The translations under genes and the position numbers were made by a program. 64,000 nt of DNA, from contig NZ_JALMUV010000034.1 in assembly GCF_023155275.1 (NCBI RefSeq), positions 1 through 64,000 on the forward strand, in the 5' to 3' direction. This document shows, piece after piece, positions 24,107 to 32,913 of the stretch. Source of the stretch: Streptomyces rhizoryzae (GTDB lineage Bacteria; Actinomycetota; Actinomycetes; Streptomycetales; Streptomycetaceae). Position 1 is the first letter of the stretch, and each line of letters starts with the position of its first letter. The notes under the pieces were generated by a model, which was given only the letters and a program-made list of their open reading frames with translations, did no database searches and was not told where the DNA came from.

Positions 24107-25648
24107 ATGGCCGACGACGGGCAGCGGCATGTACGGGTGGCGGTGATCGGATCGGGATTCGGGGGCCTGGGCGCCGCCGTACGGCTGCGGCGGGCGGGGA
24201 TCACCGACTTCGTGGTCCTGGAGCGGGCCGGTGCGGTCGGCGGCACCTGGCGCGACAACAGCTATCCCGGCTGCGCCTGCGACGTGCCCTCGCACCTGTA
24301 CTCGTTCTCCTTCGCCCCCAACCCCGAGTGGCCGCGCAACTTCAGCGGGCAGCCGCACATCCGCGCCTATCTGGAGCGGGTGGCGGACACCTTCGGGCTG
24401 CGGCCGCACCTGCGCCTGGACTGCGAGGTCCGCGCGCTGCGCTGGCACGCCGAGCGGCTGTGGTGGGAGATCGACACCGCGCGCGGTCCGCTCACCGCCG
24501 ATGTCGTGATCTCCGCCACCGGTCCGCTCTCCGACCCGCAGATCCCCGACATCCCGGGCCTGGCGGACTTCCCCGGCAAGGTCTTCCACTCCGCCCGCTG
24601 GGACCACGACTACGACCTGCGCGGCAAGCGGGTCGCCATGATCGGCACCGGCGCCTCGGCGATCCAGATCGTGCCGGCGATCCAGCCGCAGGCCGAGCGG
24701 CTCACGGTGTTCCAGCGGACCCCGCCGTGGGTGATGCCGCGGGCCGACCGGCGGATCAGCGGGGTGGAGCGCTGGCTGCACACCAAGGTGCCCGCCACCC
24801 GCGCGCTGCGCCGCCAACTGCTGTGGGGCATCCGGGAGTTGCAGGTCAGCGCGTTCACCAAGCGGCCGGGCGAGCTGGGGCTGATCGAGGCGCTCGCCAA
24901 GGCCCATATGCACAAGGCCGTCAAGGATCCGGCGCTGCGGGCCCGGCTGACCCCGGACTACCGCATCGGCTGCAAGCGGATCCTGCTCTCCAACAGCTGG
25001 TACCCGGCGCTCACCCGGCCCAACGTCGACGTGGTGGCCTCCGGGCTGCGGGAGATCCGCGGCAACGTCCTGGTCGCGTCGGACGGCACCGAGACCGCGG
25101 CGGACGCGATCATCTTCGGCACCGGCTTCCACGTCACCGACATGCCGATCGCCCGCCGGGTCACCGGCGCGCGCGGCACCACGCTGGCCGAGGAGTGGAA
25201 GGACGGGATGGCGGCGCTGCGCGGCACCAGTGCGGCCGGCTTCCCCAACTTCCTCACCCTCATCGGCCCCAACACCGGCCTGGGGAACAGCTCGATGATC
25301 CTGATCATCGAGGCCCAGCTGAACTACCTCGTCGACTTCCTGCACCAGCTCGACGTCCTCGGCGGCCGGATCGCGCTGGACGCCCGGCAGTCCGCGGTCG
25401 ACGCGTGGACCCGCACCGTCCAGGAGCGGATGGCGCGCACGGTGTGGAACACCGGCGGCTGCGACAGCTGGTACCTGGACGCCAACGGGCGGAACACCAC
25501 CGTGTGGCCGGGCACCACCTCGGAGTTCCGCCGGGTGACCCGCCAGGTGGACCTCGCCGAGTACGAGGTGCTCCGGCCGCCCCGGCCCGCCCCGGACGGG
25601 GCCCCGGCCGGCGCGGGCCGGACCGCCGCCGAGGAGGTGGCGGCATGA
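24107..25648 (+). CDS. Flavin monooxygenase, Baeyer-Villiger type
   Basis: The 513-residue enzyme has the FAD-binding motif GSGFGG (about 15-20), the Baeyer-Villiger fingerprint FxGxxxHxxxW (FPGKVFHSARWDHD, from about 155) and the NADPH-binding motif GTGASA (about 179-184). It should insert oxygen next to a ketone, or oxidise a related substrate, with NADPH and O2. The ATG follows GGGAGGTGG. It leads an operon with a hydrolase and an SDR, a combination that could turn a ketone into an ester, hydrolyse it and reduce or oxidise the product. Confidence 0.9.
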   Translation: MADDGQRHVRVAVIGSGFGGLGAAVRLRRAGITDFVVLERAGAVGGTWRDNSYPGCACDVPSHLYSFSFAPNPEWPRNFSGQPHIRAYLERVADTFGLRPHLRLDCEVRALRWHAERLWWEIDTARGPLTADVVISATGPLSDPQIPDIPGLADFPGKVFHSARWDHDYDLRGKRVAMIGTGASAIQIVPAIQPQAERLTVFQRTPPWVMPRADRRISGVERWLHTKVPATRALRRQLLWGIRELQVSAFTKRPGELGLIEALAKAHMHKAVKDPALRARLTPDYRIGCKRILLSNSWYPALTRPNVDVVASGLREIRGNVLVASDGTETAADAIIFGTGFHVTDMPIARRVTGARGTTLAEEWKDGMAALRGTSAAGFPNFLTLIGPNTGLGNSSMILIIEAQLNYLVDFLHQLDVLGGRIALDARQSAVDAWTRTVQERMARTVWNTGGCDSWYLDANGRNTTVWPGTTSEFRRVTRQVDLAEYEVLRPPRPAPDGAPAGAGRTAAEEVAA

Positions 25649-26625
25649 CCCGCCCGCCGCACGCCGTCCGCGGCCGCTACGCCCCGCCGGCGCCCCGCCG
25701 GACGCTCCACGTCACCTCCGCCGACGGGTCCGCCCTGTACGCCGAGGCGCACGGGCCCGAGGGCGCCCCGGCCGTGGTGCTCTCGCACGGCTGGACCTGC
25801 TCGACCGCCTTCTGGGCGCCGGTGGTGCGGGAACTGGCCGGCGACCACCGGGTGATCGTCTACGACCAGCGGGGGCACGGGCGCAGCCCGGCCGTACGGC
25901 CCGCCGGCTACAGCACCCACGCGCTCGCCGACGACCTCGTCGCGGTCCTGGAGCGGACCCTCGCACCCGGCGAACGGGCCGTCCTCGGCGGGCACTCCAT
26001 GGGCGGCATGACGATCATGGCGGCGGCGGAGCGGCCCGAGCTGCGCGCCCGGGCCGCGGCCGTCCTGCTGTGCTCGACCGGCAGCGCGAACCTGCCCGCC
26101 GAGTCTCGGGTCTTCCCGCTGCCCACCCCCGGCGCCCGCCGCCGGGCGCACCGGCTGCTGCTGGGCTCCCGCGCCCCGCTCGGCCCGGTCAACCCGCTCG
26201 CCAGGGCGGCCCTGCGCTACGCCACGATGGGCCCCGCGGCGACCCCCGAGCAGATCGAGGCGTGCGCCCGGATCGTGCACGCCTGCCCGCCCGGCGTCCG
26301 GGCCCGCTGGGGCCGGGTGCTGCACGACCTCCAGCTCACCCGCGGCGCGAGCCGGCTGGAGGTGCCGGCCGCGGTCCTGACCGGCACCGCGGACCGGCTC
26401 ACCCCGGCCGTGCACGCCCGGCGGCTGGCGTCCGTGCTGCCGCGGTGCGTGGGCGTGACCGAACTGCCGGGCCGGGGCCACATGACGCCCGTCGAGGACC
26501 CGGACGCGGTCGCCGGACGGCTGCGGGACCTGGTCCGCGACCACCTGACCACCGCCCCGGCCCGTCCGGCGGCGGAACAGCGAAACGGCGCCGGGCGGCG
26601 GCGCGACGAGGAGGAGGCGGCGTGA
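25645..26625 (+). CDS. Alpha/beta-fold hydrolase
   Basis: The 326-residue hydrolase has the oxyanion-side HGWTCS, the nucleophile elbow GHSMGG (about 116-121), the acid in TGTADRLTP and the catalytic His in GRGHMTP (near 277). The start overlaps the stop of the monooxygenase gene (ATGA). It is a likely esterase or lactonase acting on the monooxygenase product. The last 25 residues are charged and disordered. Confidence 0.85.
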   Translation: MTRPPHAVRGRYAPPAPRRTLHVTSADGSALYAEAHGPEGAPAVVLSHGWTCSTAFWAPVVRELAGDHRVIVYDQRGHGRSPAVRPAGYSTHALADDLVAVLERTLAPGERAVLGGHSMGGMTIMAAAERPELRARAAAVLLCSTGSANLPAESRVFPLPTPGARRRAHRLLLGSRAPLGPVNPLARAALRYATMGPAATPEQIEACARIVHACPPGVRARWGRVLHDLQLTRGASRLEVPAAVLTGTADRLTPAVHARRLASVLPRCVGVTELPGRGHMTPVEDPDAVAGRLRDLVRDHLTTAPARPAAEQRNGAGRRRDEEEAA

Positions 26626-27500
26626 ACGGGAGCAAGCTCGACGGACAGGTGGTGGTCGTCACCGGCGCGGCGCGCGGCGTCGGGGCGCTGCTGGCGCGCA
26701 AGCTGTCGGCGCGCGGCGCGACGCTGGCGCTGGTCGGCCTGGAGCCGGACGAACTGCGCGCGGTGGCCGCCTCGTTGCACGGCCCGGCCCACCACTGGCA
26801 CGCCGACGTCACCGACCACGAGGCGATGGCCGAGGTCGCCGCGGAGGTCACACTCCGCTTCGGGAAGGTCGATGTGGTGGTCGCCAACGCCGGGGTGGCG
26901 ACCGGCGGCCCGTTCGCGGACTCCGACCCGGTGGCCTGGAAGCGGGTCATCGAGGTCAATCTGATCGGCAGCGCGGTCACCGGGCGGGCGTTCCTGCCGG
27001 TGCTGGCGGAGTCCCGCGGCTACTTCCTCCAGATCGCCTCGCTGGCGGCGATCACCCCGGCGCCGATGCTCAGCGCGTACTGCGCCTCCAAGTCGGGCGT
27101 GGAGGCGTTCGCGCACAGCCTGCGGGCCGAGGTCGGGCACAAGGGCGTCCGGGTCGGGGTCGGCTACCTGAGCTGGACCGACACCGACATGGTGCGCGGT
27201 GCGGACCGGGAGGACCTGATGCGGGAGCTGCGCTCCCGGCTGCCCTGGCCGTCCAACAAGACCTATCCGCTGGGCCCGGCGGTGGACCGGCTGGTGGCCG
27301 GGATCGAGCGCCGCTCCGCGCACGTCTACGGGCAGTGGTGGCTGCGCGGGATGCAGTCGGTGCGCGGCTACCTGCCCTCGCTCATCGGGACGGTGGGGCA
27401 GCGCGAGATGCGGAGGTTCGGGGACCGGCTCGACGGGTTCCGGGCCGGGCTGGTCGGCGCGGGCGGCGAGGCGGACGAGAAGGCCCGGCTGAACCGCTAG
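26622..27500 (+). CDS. Short-chain dehydrogenase/reductase
   Basis: The 292-residue SDR has the cofactor motif TGAARGVG (about 14-21), NAGVATGG, and the active-site Tyr/Lys in YCASK (about 153-157). The catalytic Ser is in the preceding IASLAAITPAP segment. The GTG start overlaps the hydrolase stop (GTGA). The C-terminal extension after the core (about 220-292) is typical of SDRs associated with flavin monooxygenases. The set monooxygenase-hydrolase-SDR recalls the mymA operon of Mycobacterium tuberculosis, though the regulator type differs. Confidence 0.85.
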   Translation: MNGSKLDGQVVVVTGAARGVGALLARKLSARGATLALVGLEPDELRAVAASLHGPAHHWHADVTDHEAMAEVAAEVTLRFGKVDVVVANAGVATGGPFADSDPVAWKRVIEVNLIGSAVTGRAFLPVLAESRGYFLQIASLAAITPAPMLSAYCASKSGVEAFAHSLRAEVGHKGVRVGVGYLSWTDTDMVRGADREDLMRELRSRLPWPSNKTYPLGPAVDRLVAGIERRSAHVYGQWWLRGMQSVRGYLPSLIGTVGQREMRRFGDRLDGFRAGLVGAGGEADEKARLNR

Positions 27501-27635
27501 GGGGCCGGGGCCGGTGGCGGGAATCGGGCGGGATCGGCCACGGAAAGTGTCCGATTGTGATCGAAGTGCGACGAATGTCGGTTCGTGTCACGCTTATCGA
27601 GCCCGATCCCCAACACCCCCACAGGAGTGAACAGC

Positions 27636-27839
27636 ATGGGCATCGAAGACCAGTTCAAGGACAAGGCGCAGCAGCTCAAGGACGAGGCCAAGCGCCGGGC
27701 CCAGCAGGGCCAGGAGCGCGGCGAGCGCGGCCGTCAGCAGGGCCAGGAGCGCGGCAAGCAGGCCCAGGAGCGCGGCCAGCAGGCCCGCGAGCGCGGCCAG
27801 CAGATGATGGACGACGCCGAGGACCGCTACCAGAGCTGA
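27636..27839 (+). CDS. Small Gln/Glu/Arg/Gly repeat protein
   Basis: The 67-residue protein starts MGIEDQFKDKAQQLKDEAKR and continues with repeats of the unit (Q)QxQERG or QARERG, spaced at 7 and sometimes 11 residues. It is extremely hydrophilic, without Cys, and resembles late-embryogenesis-abundant or CsbD-like stress proteins in composition. AGGAG precedes the ATG. A strong hairpin follows the gene, so it is probably a single-gene transcript. A role in stress protection is inference. Confidence 0.65.
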   Translation: MGIEDQFKDKAQQLKDEAKRRAQQGQERGERGRQQGQERGKQAQERGQQARERGQQMMDDAEDRYQS

Positions 27840-27890
27840 CGCGTCCGACGTCCGGAACGAGGGTCGTTCGTCCTCGTGGAGGTCGTCCCC

Positions 27891-27927
27891 GGGAGGGGCG
27901 CATCCGGGAACCGGGTGCGCCCCTCCC
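27891..27927. terminator. Strong hairpin terminator
   Basis: A 17-base stem (GGGAGGGGCGCATCCGG against CCGGGTGCGCCCCTCCC) with one G-T pair and a 3-base loop lies between the convergent ends of the small repeat-protein gene and the tricorn-like protease gene. It probably serves both. Confidence 0.8.
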
Positions 27928-27972
27928 ACCATGCCGTGCGGCGGCTGCCGGAGAACGGGCAGCCGCCGCCGG

Positions 27973-30900
27973 TCAGTTGCCGCCGTCCCCGGCGCCGCTG
28001 CCCCGCGGCGGCAGCGGCGGCCGCCGCCGGTCCGGGACGTCCGAGAGGTCCGGCGGGGTCGCCGCCGGATGCCGGTCCAGCAGCTCCAGCGCGGTGCGCA
28101 CCGCCACGCCCAGCTGCGGGTGGCGGCCCTCCGCCCAGTGCAGCGGCGAGCGCAGCGCCTCGATGTCGACGTCCACGCCGTGGTTCTCCACGCCCCAGCC
28201 GTAGAGCCGGAACCACGCGGCGTTCATCGGCACGGTGATCGAGGTGCCGTCCGCGAGCCGGTGCCGGCCGGTCATGCCGACCACCCCGCCCCAGGTCCGC
28301 ATCCCGACCACCGGCCCGATGCCCAGCAGCTTGAACGCCGCGGTGATCATGTCGCCGTCGGACGAGGTCATCTCGTCCGCGACCGCGACCACCGGGCCGC
28401 GCGGCGCGTTGCTGGTGTACGACACCGGCTCGGCGTCCCGGGTCAGGTCCCAGCCCATGATGGACCGGGTCAGCTTCTCGATGACCAGCTCGGAGATGTT
28501 GCCGCCGGCGTTGCCGCGCACGTCCACGATCAGCGCCGGCATCGCCATCTCCCGGCGCAGATCGCGGTTGAACTGCGCCCAGCCCGACCCGCCCATGTCG
28601 GGGATGTGCAGATAGCCGCACCGGCCGCCGCTCAACTCCCGTACCACGGCCCGCCGTTTGGCCACCCAGTCCTGGTAGCGCAGCGGCCGCTCGTCGATCA
28701 GCGGCACCACCGCGACCCGGCGGGCGTGCCCGTTGCCGCCCTCCTCGCCCTCCGGCGGGGCGAAGGTCAGCTCCACGGTCGTCCCGCCGGCCGCGGCCAG
28801 CAGCGGGTACGGGCCGGCCACCGGATCGACCGGGCGCCCGTCGATGTGGGTGAGCGCGCTGCCCTCCCGGACGCCGGTGCCGGCCAGCGGCGACCGGGCC
28901 TTGGAGTCCGAGGACTCACCCGGCAGGATCCGCTTGACCACCCACCGGCCCTCCCGGCACACGAAGTTGGCGCCGAGCAGGCCGATCGGGCGCTGGTAGT
29001 GCGGCGGGCCCTCGTTGCGCCGGGCGCCGGTGACGTAGGCGTGCGAGGTGCCCAGCTCGCCCAGCACCTCGCGCAGCAGATCGGCGAACTCGTCGGGGGT
29101 GGCGACCCGTTCCAGCAGCGGGCGGTACTGCGCCAGCACGTCGTCCCAGTCGATCCCGCACAGCTTGGGGTCCCAGAAGTACGCCCGGACGATCCGGCCC
29201 GCCTCCTCGAACGCCTGCCGCCACTCCGCGCCCGGGTCGACGTCGTGCAGGATCCGCCGCAGGTCGAGGTAGACGGTGGTGTCGGGGTCGGCCGGCTCGG
29301 TCGCCGGCACCGCGCGCAGCTCCCCCTCGTCGTTGACGACCAGCCGGGTACCGTCGCCGCTGAGCGCGAACGCGTCCAGGGAGCTGGTGAGTTCGGTGCG
29401 GCGCGCCTTGGTCAGGTCGAAGTGCTCCAGGGTGGGGCGGCCGGAGGTGTCGGCCGGGTTGGCGAAGGTCTCGCCCAGTGCCCCGGAGATCGGCCAGCGC
29501 AGCCACACCAGCCCGCCGCCGCTGACCGGCTGGAGCGAGGAGTACTTCGACGCCGGCACCGGGAACGGCGTGACGCGGTTCTCCAGCCCCTCCACCTCCA
29601 CCAGCACCGGCCCCTCCGCCGGCGGCGGGTTCTCGTCCGGGTCCAGCCCGCCGGCCGCCGGCCGCCCCTCCGGGGACAGCGCGAACGGCGAGGGCGTCGC
29701 CGACGACAGCGGGACCAGGTACGGGCGGCAGCCCAGCGGGAACGACAGGTCGCCGGTGTGCACGTCGTAGACCGGATCGAAGCCGCGCCAGGACAGGAAG
29801 GCCAGATAGCGGCCGTCCCGGGTGAACACCGGCTGCTCGTCCTCGAAGCGGCCGTTGGTGACGTCCACCAGGTGCCCGTCGGACAGCCGCGCCATCCGGA
29901 TCTTCCGCAGCGACCGGCCGATGCCCGGGTGCGACCAGGTCAGCCAGCGCGAGTCGGGGGAGAACGCCAGGTCCCGGACCGGGCCGTTGCGCGACCGGTC
30001 CAGCTCGGTGACCGGCGCCGCGGCGCCCGCCGCCGGTGCGTCCGGCTCGCCCGTCGCGTCCGCCTCACCGGTCTCCACCAGCAGCAGCCGCCCGTCGTGC
30101 GTGGCCACCGCCAGCCGCTCGCCGTCCGGCGCCGACACCAGCTCGTGGACCCGGCCCAGCGCCCCGGCCGCCAGCCGCCGCGGGGTGCCCGCACCGCTGG
30201 CCCGCGGCAGGTCGGCGACCTCCACGGCGTCCTCGCCCTCGGCGTCGGTGACGTACGCCAGCCGCCCGGTGCCGCCCAGCACCACCGGCAGCCGCACCCG
30301 GACGCCCGGGGTGTCGTGCAGGGTCCGGGCCGGGCCGTCGCGGTGGGTGAGCCAGTACAGGCTGCCGCGCACCCCGACCGCGCTGGCCCGGCCGGTGGCG
30401 TCCACCGCCAGCCCGGTGACGTGCGAGGCGGCCGGCACCTGGTACGTGCGCCGCCCGGCCCGCGGGCCGCCCAGCCGCACCCCGAGCTTGCGCGGCACCG
30501 CGTCCGGGGACAGGTCGTCGATCAGCCACAGGTCGCCGGCGCACTGGTAGACGATCCGGGAACCGTCCGTCGAGGCGTGCCGGGCGTAGAAGTCCGCGTG
30601 GTCGCTGTGCCGGCGCAGATCGGTGCCGTCGGGCCGGCAGGAGTAGACGTTGCCGACGCCCTCGTGGTCGGAGAGGAAGGCGATCCGGCCGCCGGCGAAC
30701 ATCACCGCGTCCAGGTGCCCGTGCAGATCCGGCAGCAGCCGGGTGCCGTGCAGCCACATCCGGCCCATCGCCCCGCCGCGGTACCGCTTCCAGGACGCCG
30801 GCTCGTGCGGCGGTTTGCCGGTCAGCAGCAGCGTCCGCCGCTCCCCGCCGACCTCGGCCACCGCGATGTCGGAGACCGGCCCCCACGGCAGCTGCCCGCC

Positions 30901-31404
30901 GGGGCTGCCGTCGGTCGGCACGCTGTAGGACCACGAGTAGTACGAGAACGGCTGGCCGTGCGAGGACACCGCGAGGATCTGCGCGTGCCCCTCGTGGTCC
31001 GGCGGCGTCCAGCCGCAGACCCGGGCGTCGGTGCCGCCCCAGTACGTCAGCTGCCGCGCCGGCCCGCCGGCCACCGGCACCAGATGGATCTCCGGGTCGA
31101 GGCTGCGCCAGGTGGTGAACGCGATCTGGCTGCCGTCCGGCGAGAACCGCGGGTGCCCGACCCGGGTGCGGTCCACGGTCAGCCGCCAGGCCCGGTCCGG
31201 CTCCCCGCCGTCCGGGGCCAGCGGCGCCAGCCACAGGTCGTCCTCGGCGGCGAAGCACAGCAGATCGCCGTGCAGGTGCGGATAGCGCAGGTACGCGCCG
31301 GGCGGACCGGCCGGTCCGGACGGCACGCGGCGCAGCCGGCCGCGGGAGGTGGTGGTGTTCTCCGGCCCCGGGAGCGGCCCGGCGGCCTCGGGTGCATCGG
31401 TCAC
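27973..31404 (-). CDS. Tricorn-like S41-family protease
   Basis: The protein is about 1143 residues. The first 650 form WD/PD40-like beta-propeller repeats (HPRFSPDGSQIAF, YVTDAEGEDAVEVADL, DLAFSPDSRWLTW). Then come a C1-like domain, a PDZ domain (about 850-920) and the S41 catalytic core, with ALIVDVRGNAGGN and the Ser in DEMTSSDGDMI near residue 1014. It should degrade peptides downstream of the proteasome or other proteases in the cytoplasm; no signal peptide is seen. GTG 31404 with GGGGG before it is preferred to the start at 31434. Confidence 0.88.
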   Translation of the reverse strand: MTDAPEAAGPLPGPENTTTSRGRLRRVPSGPAGPPGAYLRYPHLHGDLLCFAAEDDLWLAPLAPDGGEPDRAWRLTVDRTRVGHPRFSPDGSQIAFTTWRSLDPEIHLVPVAGGPARQLTYWGGTDARVCGWTPPDHEGHAQILAVSSHGQPFSYYSWSYSVPTDGSPGGQLPWGPVSDIAVAEVGGERRTLLLTGKPPHEPASWKRYRGGAMGRMWLHGTRLLPDLHGHLDAVMFAGGRIAFLSDHEGVGNVYSCRPDGTDLRRHSDHADFYARHASTDGSRIVYQCAGDLWLIDDLSPDAVPRKLGVRLGGPRAGRRTYQVPAASHVTGLAVDATGRASAVGVRGSLYWLTHRDGPARTLHDTPGVRVRLPVVLGGTGRLAYVTDAEGEDAVEVADLPRASGAGTPRRLAAGALGRVHELVSAPDGERLAVATHDGRLLLVETGEADATGEPDAPAAGAAAPVTELDRSRNGPVRDLAFSPDSRWLTWSHPGIGRSLRKIRMARLSDGHLVDVTNGRFEDEQPVFTRDGRYLAFLSWRGFDPVYDVHTGDLSFPLGCRPYLVPLSSATPSPFALSPEGRPAAGGLDPDENPPPAEGPVLVEVEGLENRVTPFPVPASKYSSLQPVSGGGLVWLRWPISGALGETFANPADTSGRPTLEHFDLTKARRTELTSSLDAFALSGDGTRLVVNDEGELRAVPATEPADPDTTVYLDLRRILHDVDPGAEWRQAFEEAGRIVRAYFWDPKLCGIDWDDVLAQYRPLLERVATPDEFADLLREVLGELGTSHAYVTGARRNEGPPHYQRPIGLLGANFVCREGRWVVKRILPGESSDSKARSPLAGTGVREGSALTHIDGRPVDPVAGPYPLLAAAGGTTVELTFAPPEGEEGGNGHARRVAVVPLIDERPLRYQDWVAKRRAVVRELSGGRCGYLHIPDMGGSGWAQFNRDLRREMAMPALIVDVRGNAGGNISELVIEKLTRSIMGWDLTRDAEPVSYTSNAPRGPVVAVADEMTSSDGDMITAAFKLLGIGPVVGMRTWGGVVGMTGRHRLADGTSITVPMNAAWFRLYGWGVENHGVDVDIEALRSPLHWAEGRHPQLGVAVRTALELLDRHPAATPPDLSDVPDRRRPPLPPRGSGAGDGGN

Positions 31405-31485
31405 GCCCCCATGGTTTCGGCGCGGGAGGCCCAAGGCAACTCGGCGTCCCGAACCGCCCGGAGCGTCCGCCGGCCGCGGCGGCGG

Positions 31486-32748
31486 TCAGCTCCGGCCGGT
31501 GACGAACGGCAGCGTGGCGTACCGGCGCACGGAGGGGCCGTCCGCGAAGGTGCCCGCCGCGGCGTCCACCGCGAAGTCCGGGAAGCGGAGCAGCAGTTCC
31601 GCGAGGGCGACCCGGGCCACCAGCCGGGCCGCGGCGGCGCCCAGGCAGTGGTGCGGGCCGTGCGTGAACGCCAGGTGCCCGGGCCCGGTACGGGTCACGT
31701 CCAGCCGCTCGGCGTCCGGGCCGAACGCCCGCGGATCGCGGTTCGCCGCGCCGTACAGCAGCAGCACCTTGCGGCCGGCCGGCACGGTGCGGCCGTGCAG
31801 GGTGGTGTCGGCGGTGACGGTCCGGGCCAGGGCCTGCACCGGGGACGTCAGCCGCAGCAGCTCCTCGACGGCGCCCGGCAGCCGGGCCGGGGCGTCGAGC
31901 AGGAGGCGGCGCTGGCCGCGGTGCGCGGTCAGCAGCTCCGCGGCGCCGCCCAGCAGGCCGGTGGTGGTGTCGTTGCCCCCGGCGACCATGGTGAAGGCGA
32001 AGCCGAGGATCCGCAGCAGCGCGGTGTCGTCGCCCTCCGGCAGCAGCCGGACCAGGTCGGAGACGGTGTCGTCGGCGGGCTCGGCGCGGCGCCGCGCGGC
32101 CAGCTCGGTGAAGTAGCCGAACAGCTCGGCCACCGCCGCGCCCGCGGCCAGCGGGTCGCCGTGCGCGCCCGCCTCCACGATGGCGTGCGTCCAGCCGTCG
32201 AAGCGGGCCCGGTCCGCCGCCGGCACGCCCAGGTAGCGCCCGACGACGAAGCTGGGCAGCGGCTTGAACAGCTCCGCGACGATGTCGCAGCCGCCGCGCG
32301 CAGCGGCGATCCGGTCCAGCCGGTCCCGGACGAAGGCCCGCACGTCCGGCTCGATCGAGGCGACCCGGCGCGGGGTGTAGCCGCGGGTGACCAGCCGTCT
32401 GAAGCCGGTGTGCTCGGGCGGGTCCAGCATCACCATCGGGGCGGCGTCGGTGATGCCCAGCCGCTCCCGCTCGCCGTAGCCGGTGGTGAGGCCGCCGGCG
32501 GAGGAGAACCGCCCGGTGTCCCGGGCCGCGGCGACCACGTCCGCGTAGCGGGACAGCACCCAGTAGTCGCCGTCGGCGACGTGGTGCAGCGGAGCGGAGT
32601 CCCGCAGCGCCGCGTACATCGCCCACGGGGCGCGCCAGCTCTCCCCGGAGCACGGCGTGAAACGGGGGAGCCCGGCAGAGCCGGTGGGGCCGGTGGGGCC
32701 GGAGGGACCGGAGTCAGGTGCCTGGGGTGCTTCCTGGGCGGCGGCCAT
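31486..32748 (-). CDS. Cytochrome P450
   Basis: The 420-residue P450 has the I-helix oxygen-binding AGGNDTTTG (near 254), ExxR in EELLRL (near 296) and the heme-binding HGPHHCLGAAAAR with Cys near 367. The first 25 residues include GPSGPTGPTGSAG, a low-complexity stretch likely disordered. ATG 32748 is used; an in-frame start exists at 32817, and neither has a clear ribosome site. No ferredoxin or reductase gene is adjacent, so electron partners must come from elsewhere. Substrate unknown. Confidence 0.88.
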   Translation of the reverse strand: MAAAQEAPQAPDSGPSGPTGPTGSAGLPRFTPCSGESWRAPWAMYAALRDSAPLHHVADGDYWVLSRYADVVAAARDTGRFSSAGGLTTGYGERERLGITDAAPMVMLDPPEHTGFRRLVTRGYTPRRVASIEPDVRAFVRDRLDRIAAARGGCDIVAELFKPLPSFVVGRYLGVPAADRARFDGWTHAIVEAGAHGDPLAAGAAVAELFGYFTELAARRRAEPADDTVSDLVRLLPEGDDTALLRILGFAFTMVAGGNDTTTGLLGGAAELLTAHRGQRRLLLDAPARLPGAVEELLRLTSPVQALARTVTADTTLHGRTVPAGRKVLLLYGAANRDPRAFGPDAERLDVTRTGPGHLAFTHGPHHCLGAAAARLVARVALAELLLRFPDFAVDAAAGTFADGPSVRRYATLPFVTGRS

Positions 32749-32850
32749 GGCCGGGAGGGTGGGGGAGCGGGGCGCAGGAGTCAAGGCCGATGCGGGGGCG
32801 GACCGGGGTGCACGCACGGCGTGCGCCCCCGTCCCGCATCATGGGCGCTC

Positions 32851-32867
32851 TTGCAAGTCTGTTGCAG
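32851..32867. promoter_or_regulatory. Putative Nur (nickel regulator) box
   Basis: TTGCAA-GTCTG-TTGCAG fits the Streptomyces Nur box as I recall it (TTGCAA-N5-TTGCAA), with one mismatch in the last base. It lies 47 bases before the cbiM start and also between divergent P450 and cbiM genes. Nur is a Fur-family repressor that binds with nickel and blocks nickel uptake genes. This argues that the transporter downstream is controlled by nickel. Confidence 0.6.
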
Positions 32868-32913
32868 GACCCACATCATCGTCGGGTCGCACACCAGAGC
32901 GGAGAACCTTCAG

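Noticed and set aside
22370..25345. A 991-codon minus-strand frame over the monooxygenase and MerR genes
   Set aside because: Its sequence is the Arg/Pro/Gly-rich type of GC-rich shadow frames, and the strand opposite or the other frame encodes recognised proteins.
27931..32913. A 2031-codon plus-strand frame running into cbiM
   Set aside because: Only the part from 32914 encodes CbiM. The rest is antisense to the tricorn-like protease and P450 genes, which have clear domain motifs.
32817..32913. Cobalamin riboswitch before cbiM
   Set aside because: The leader is too short and lacks a recognisable B12-box; the Nur-like site explains control better.
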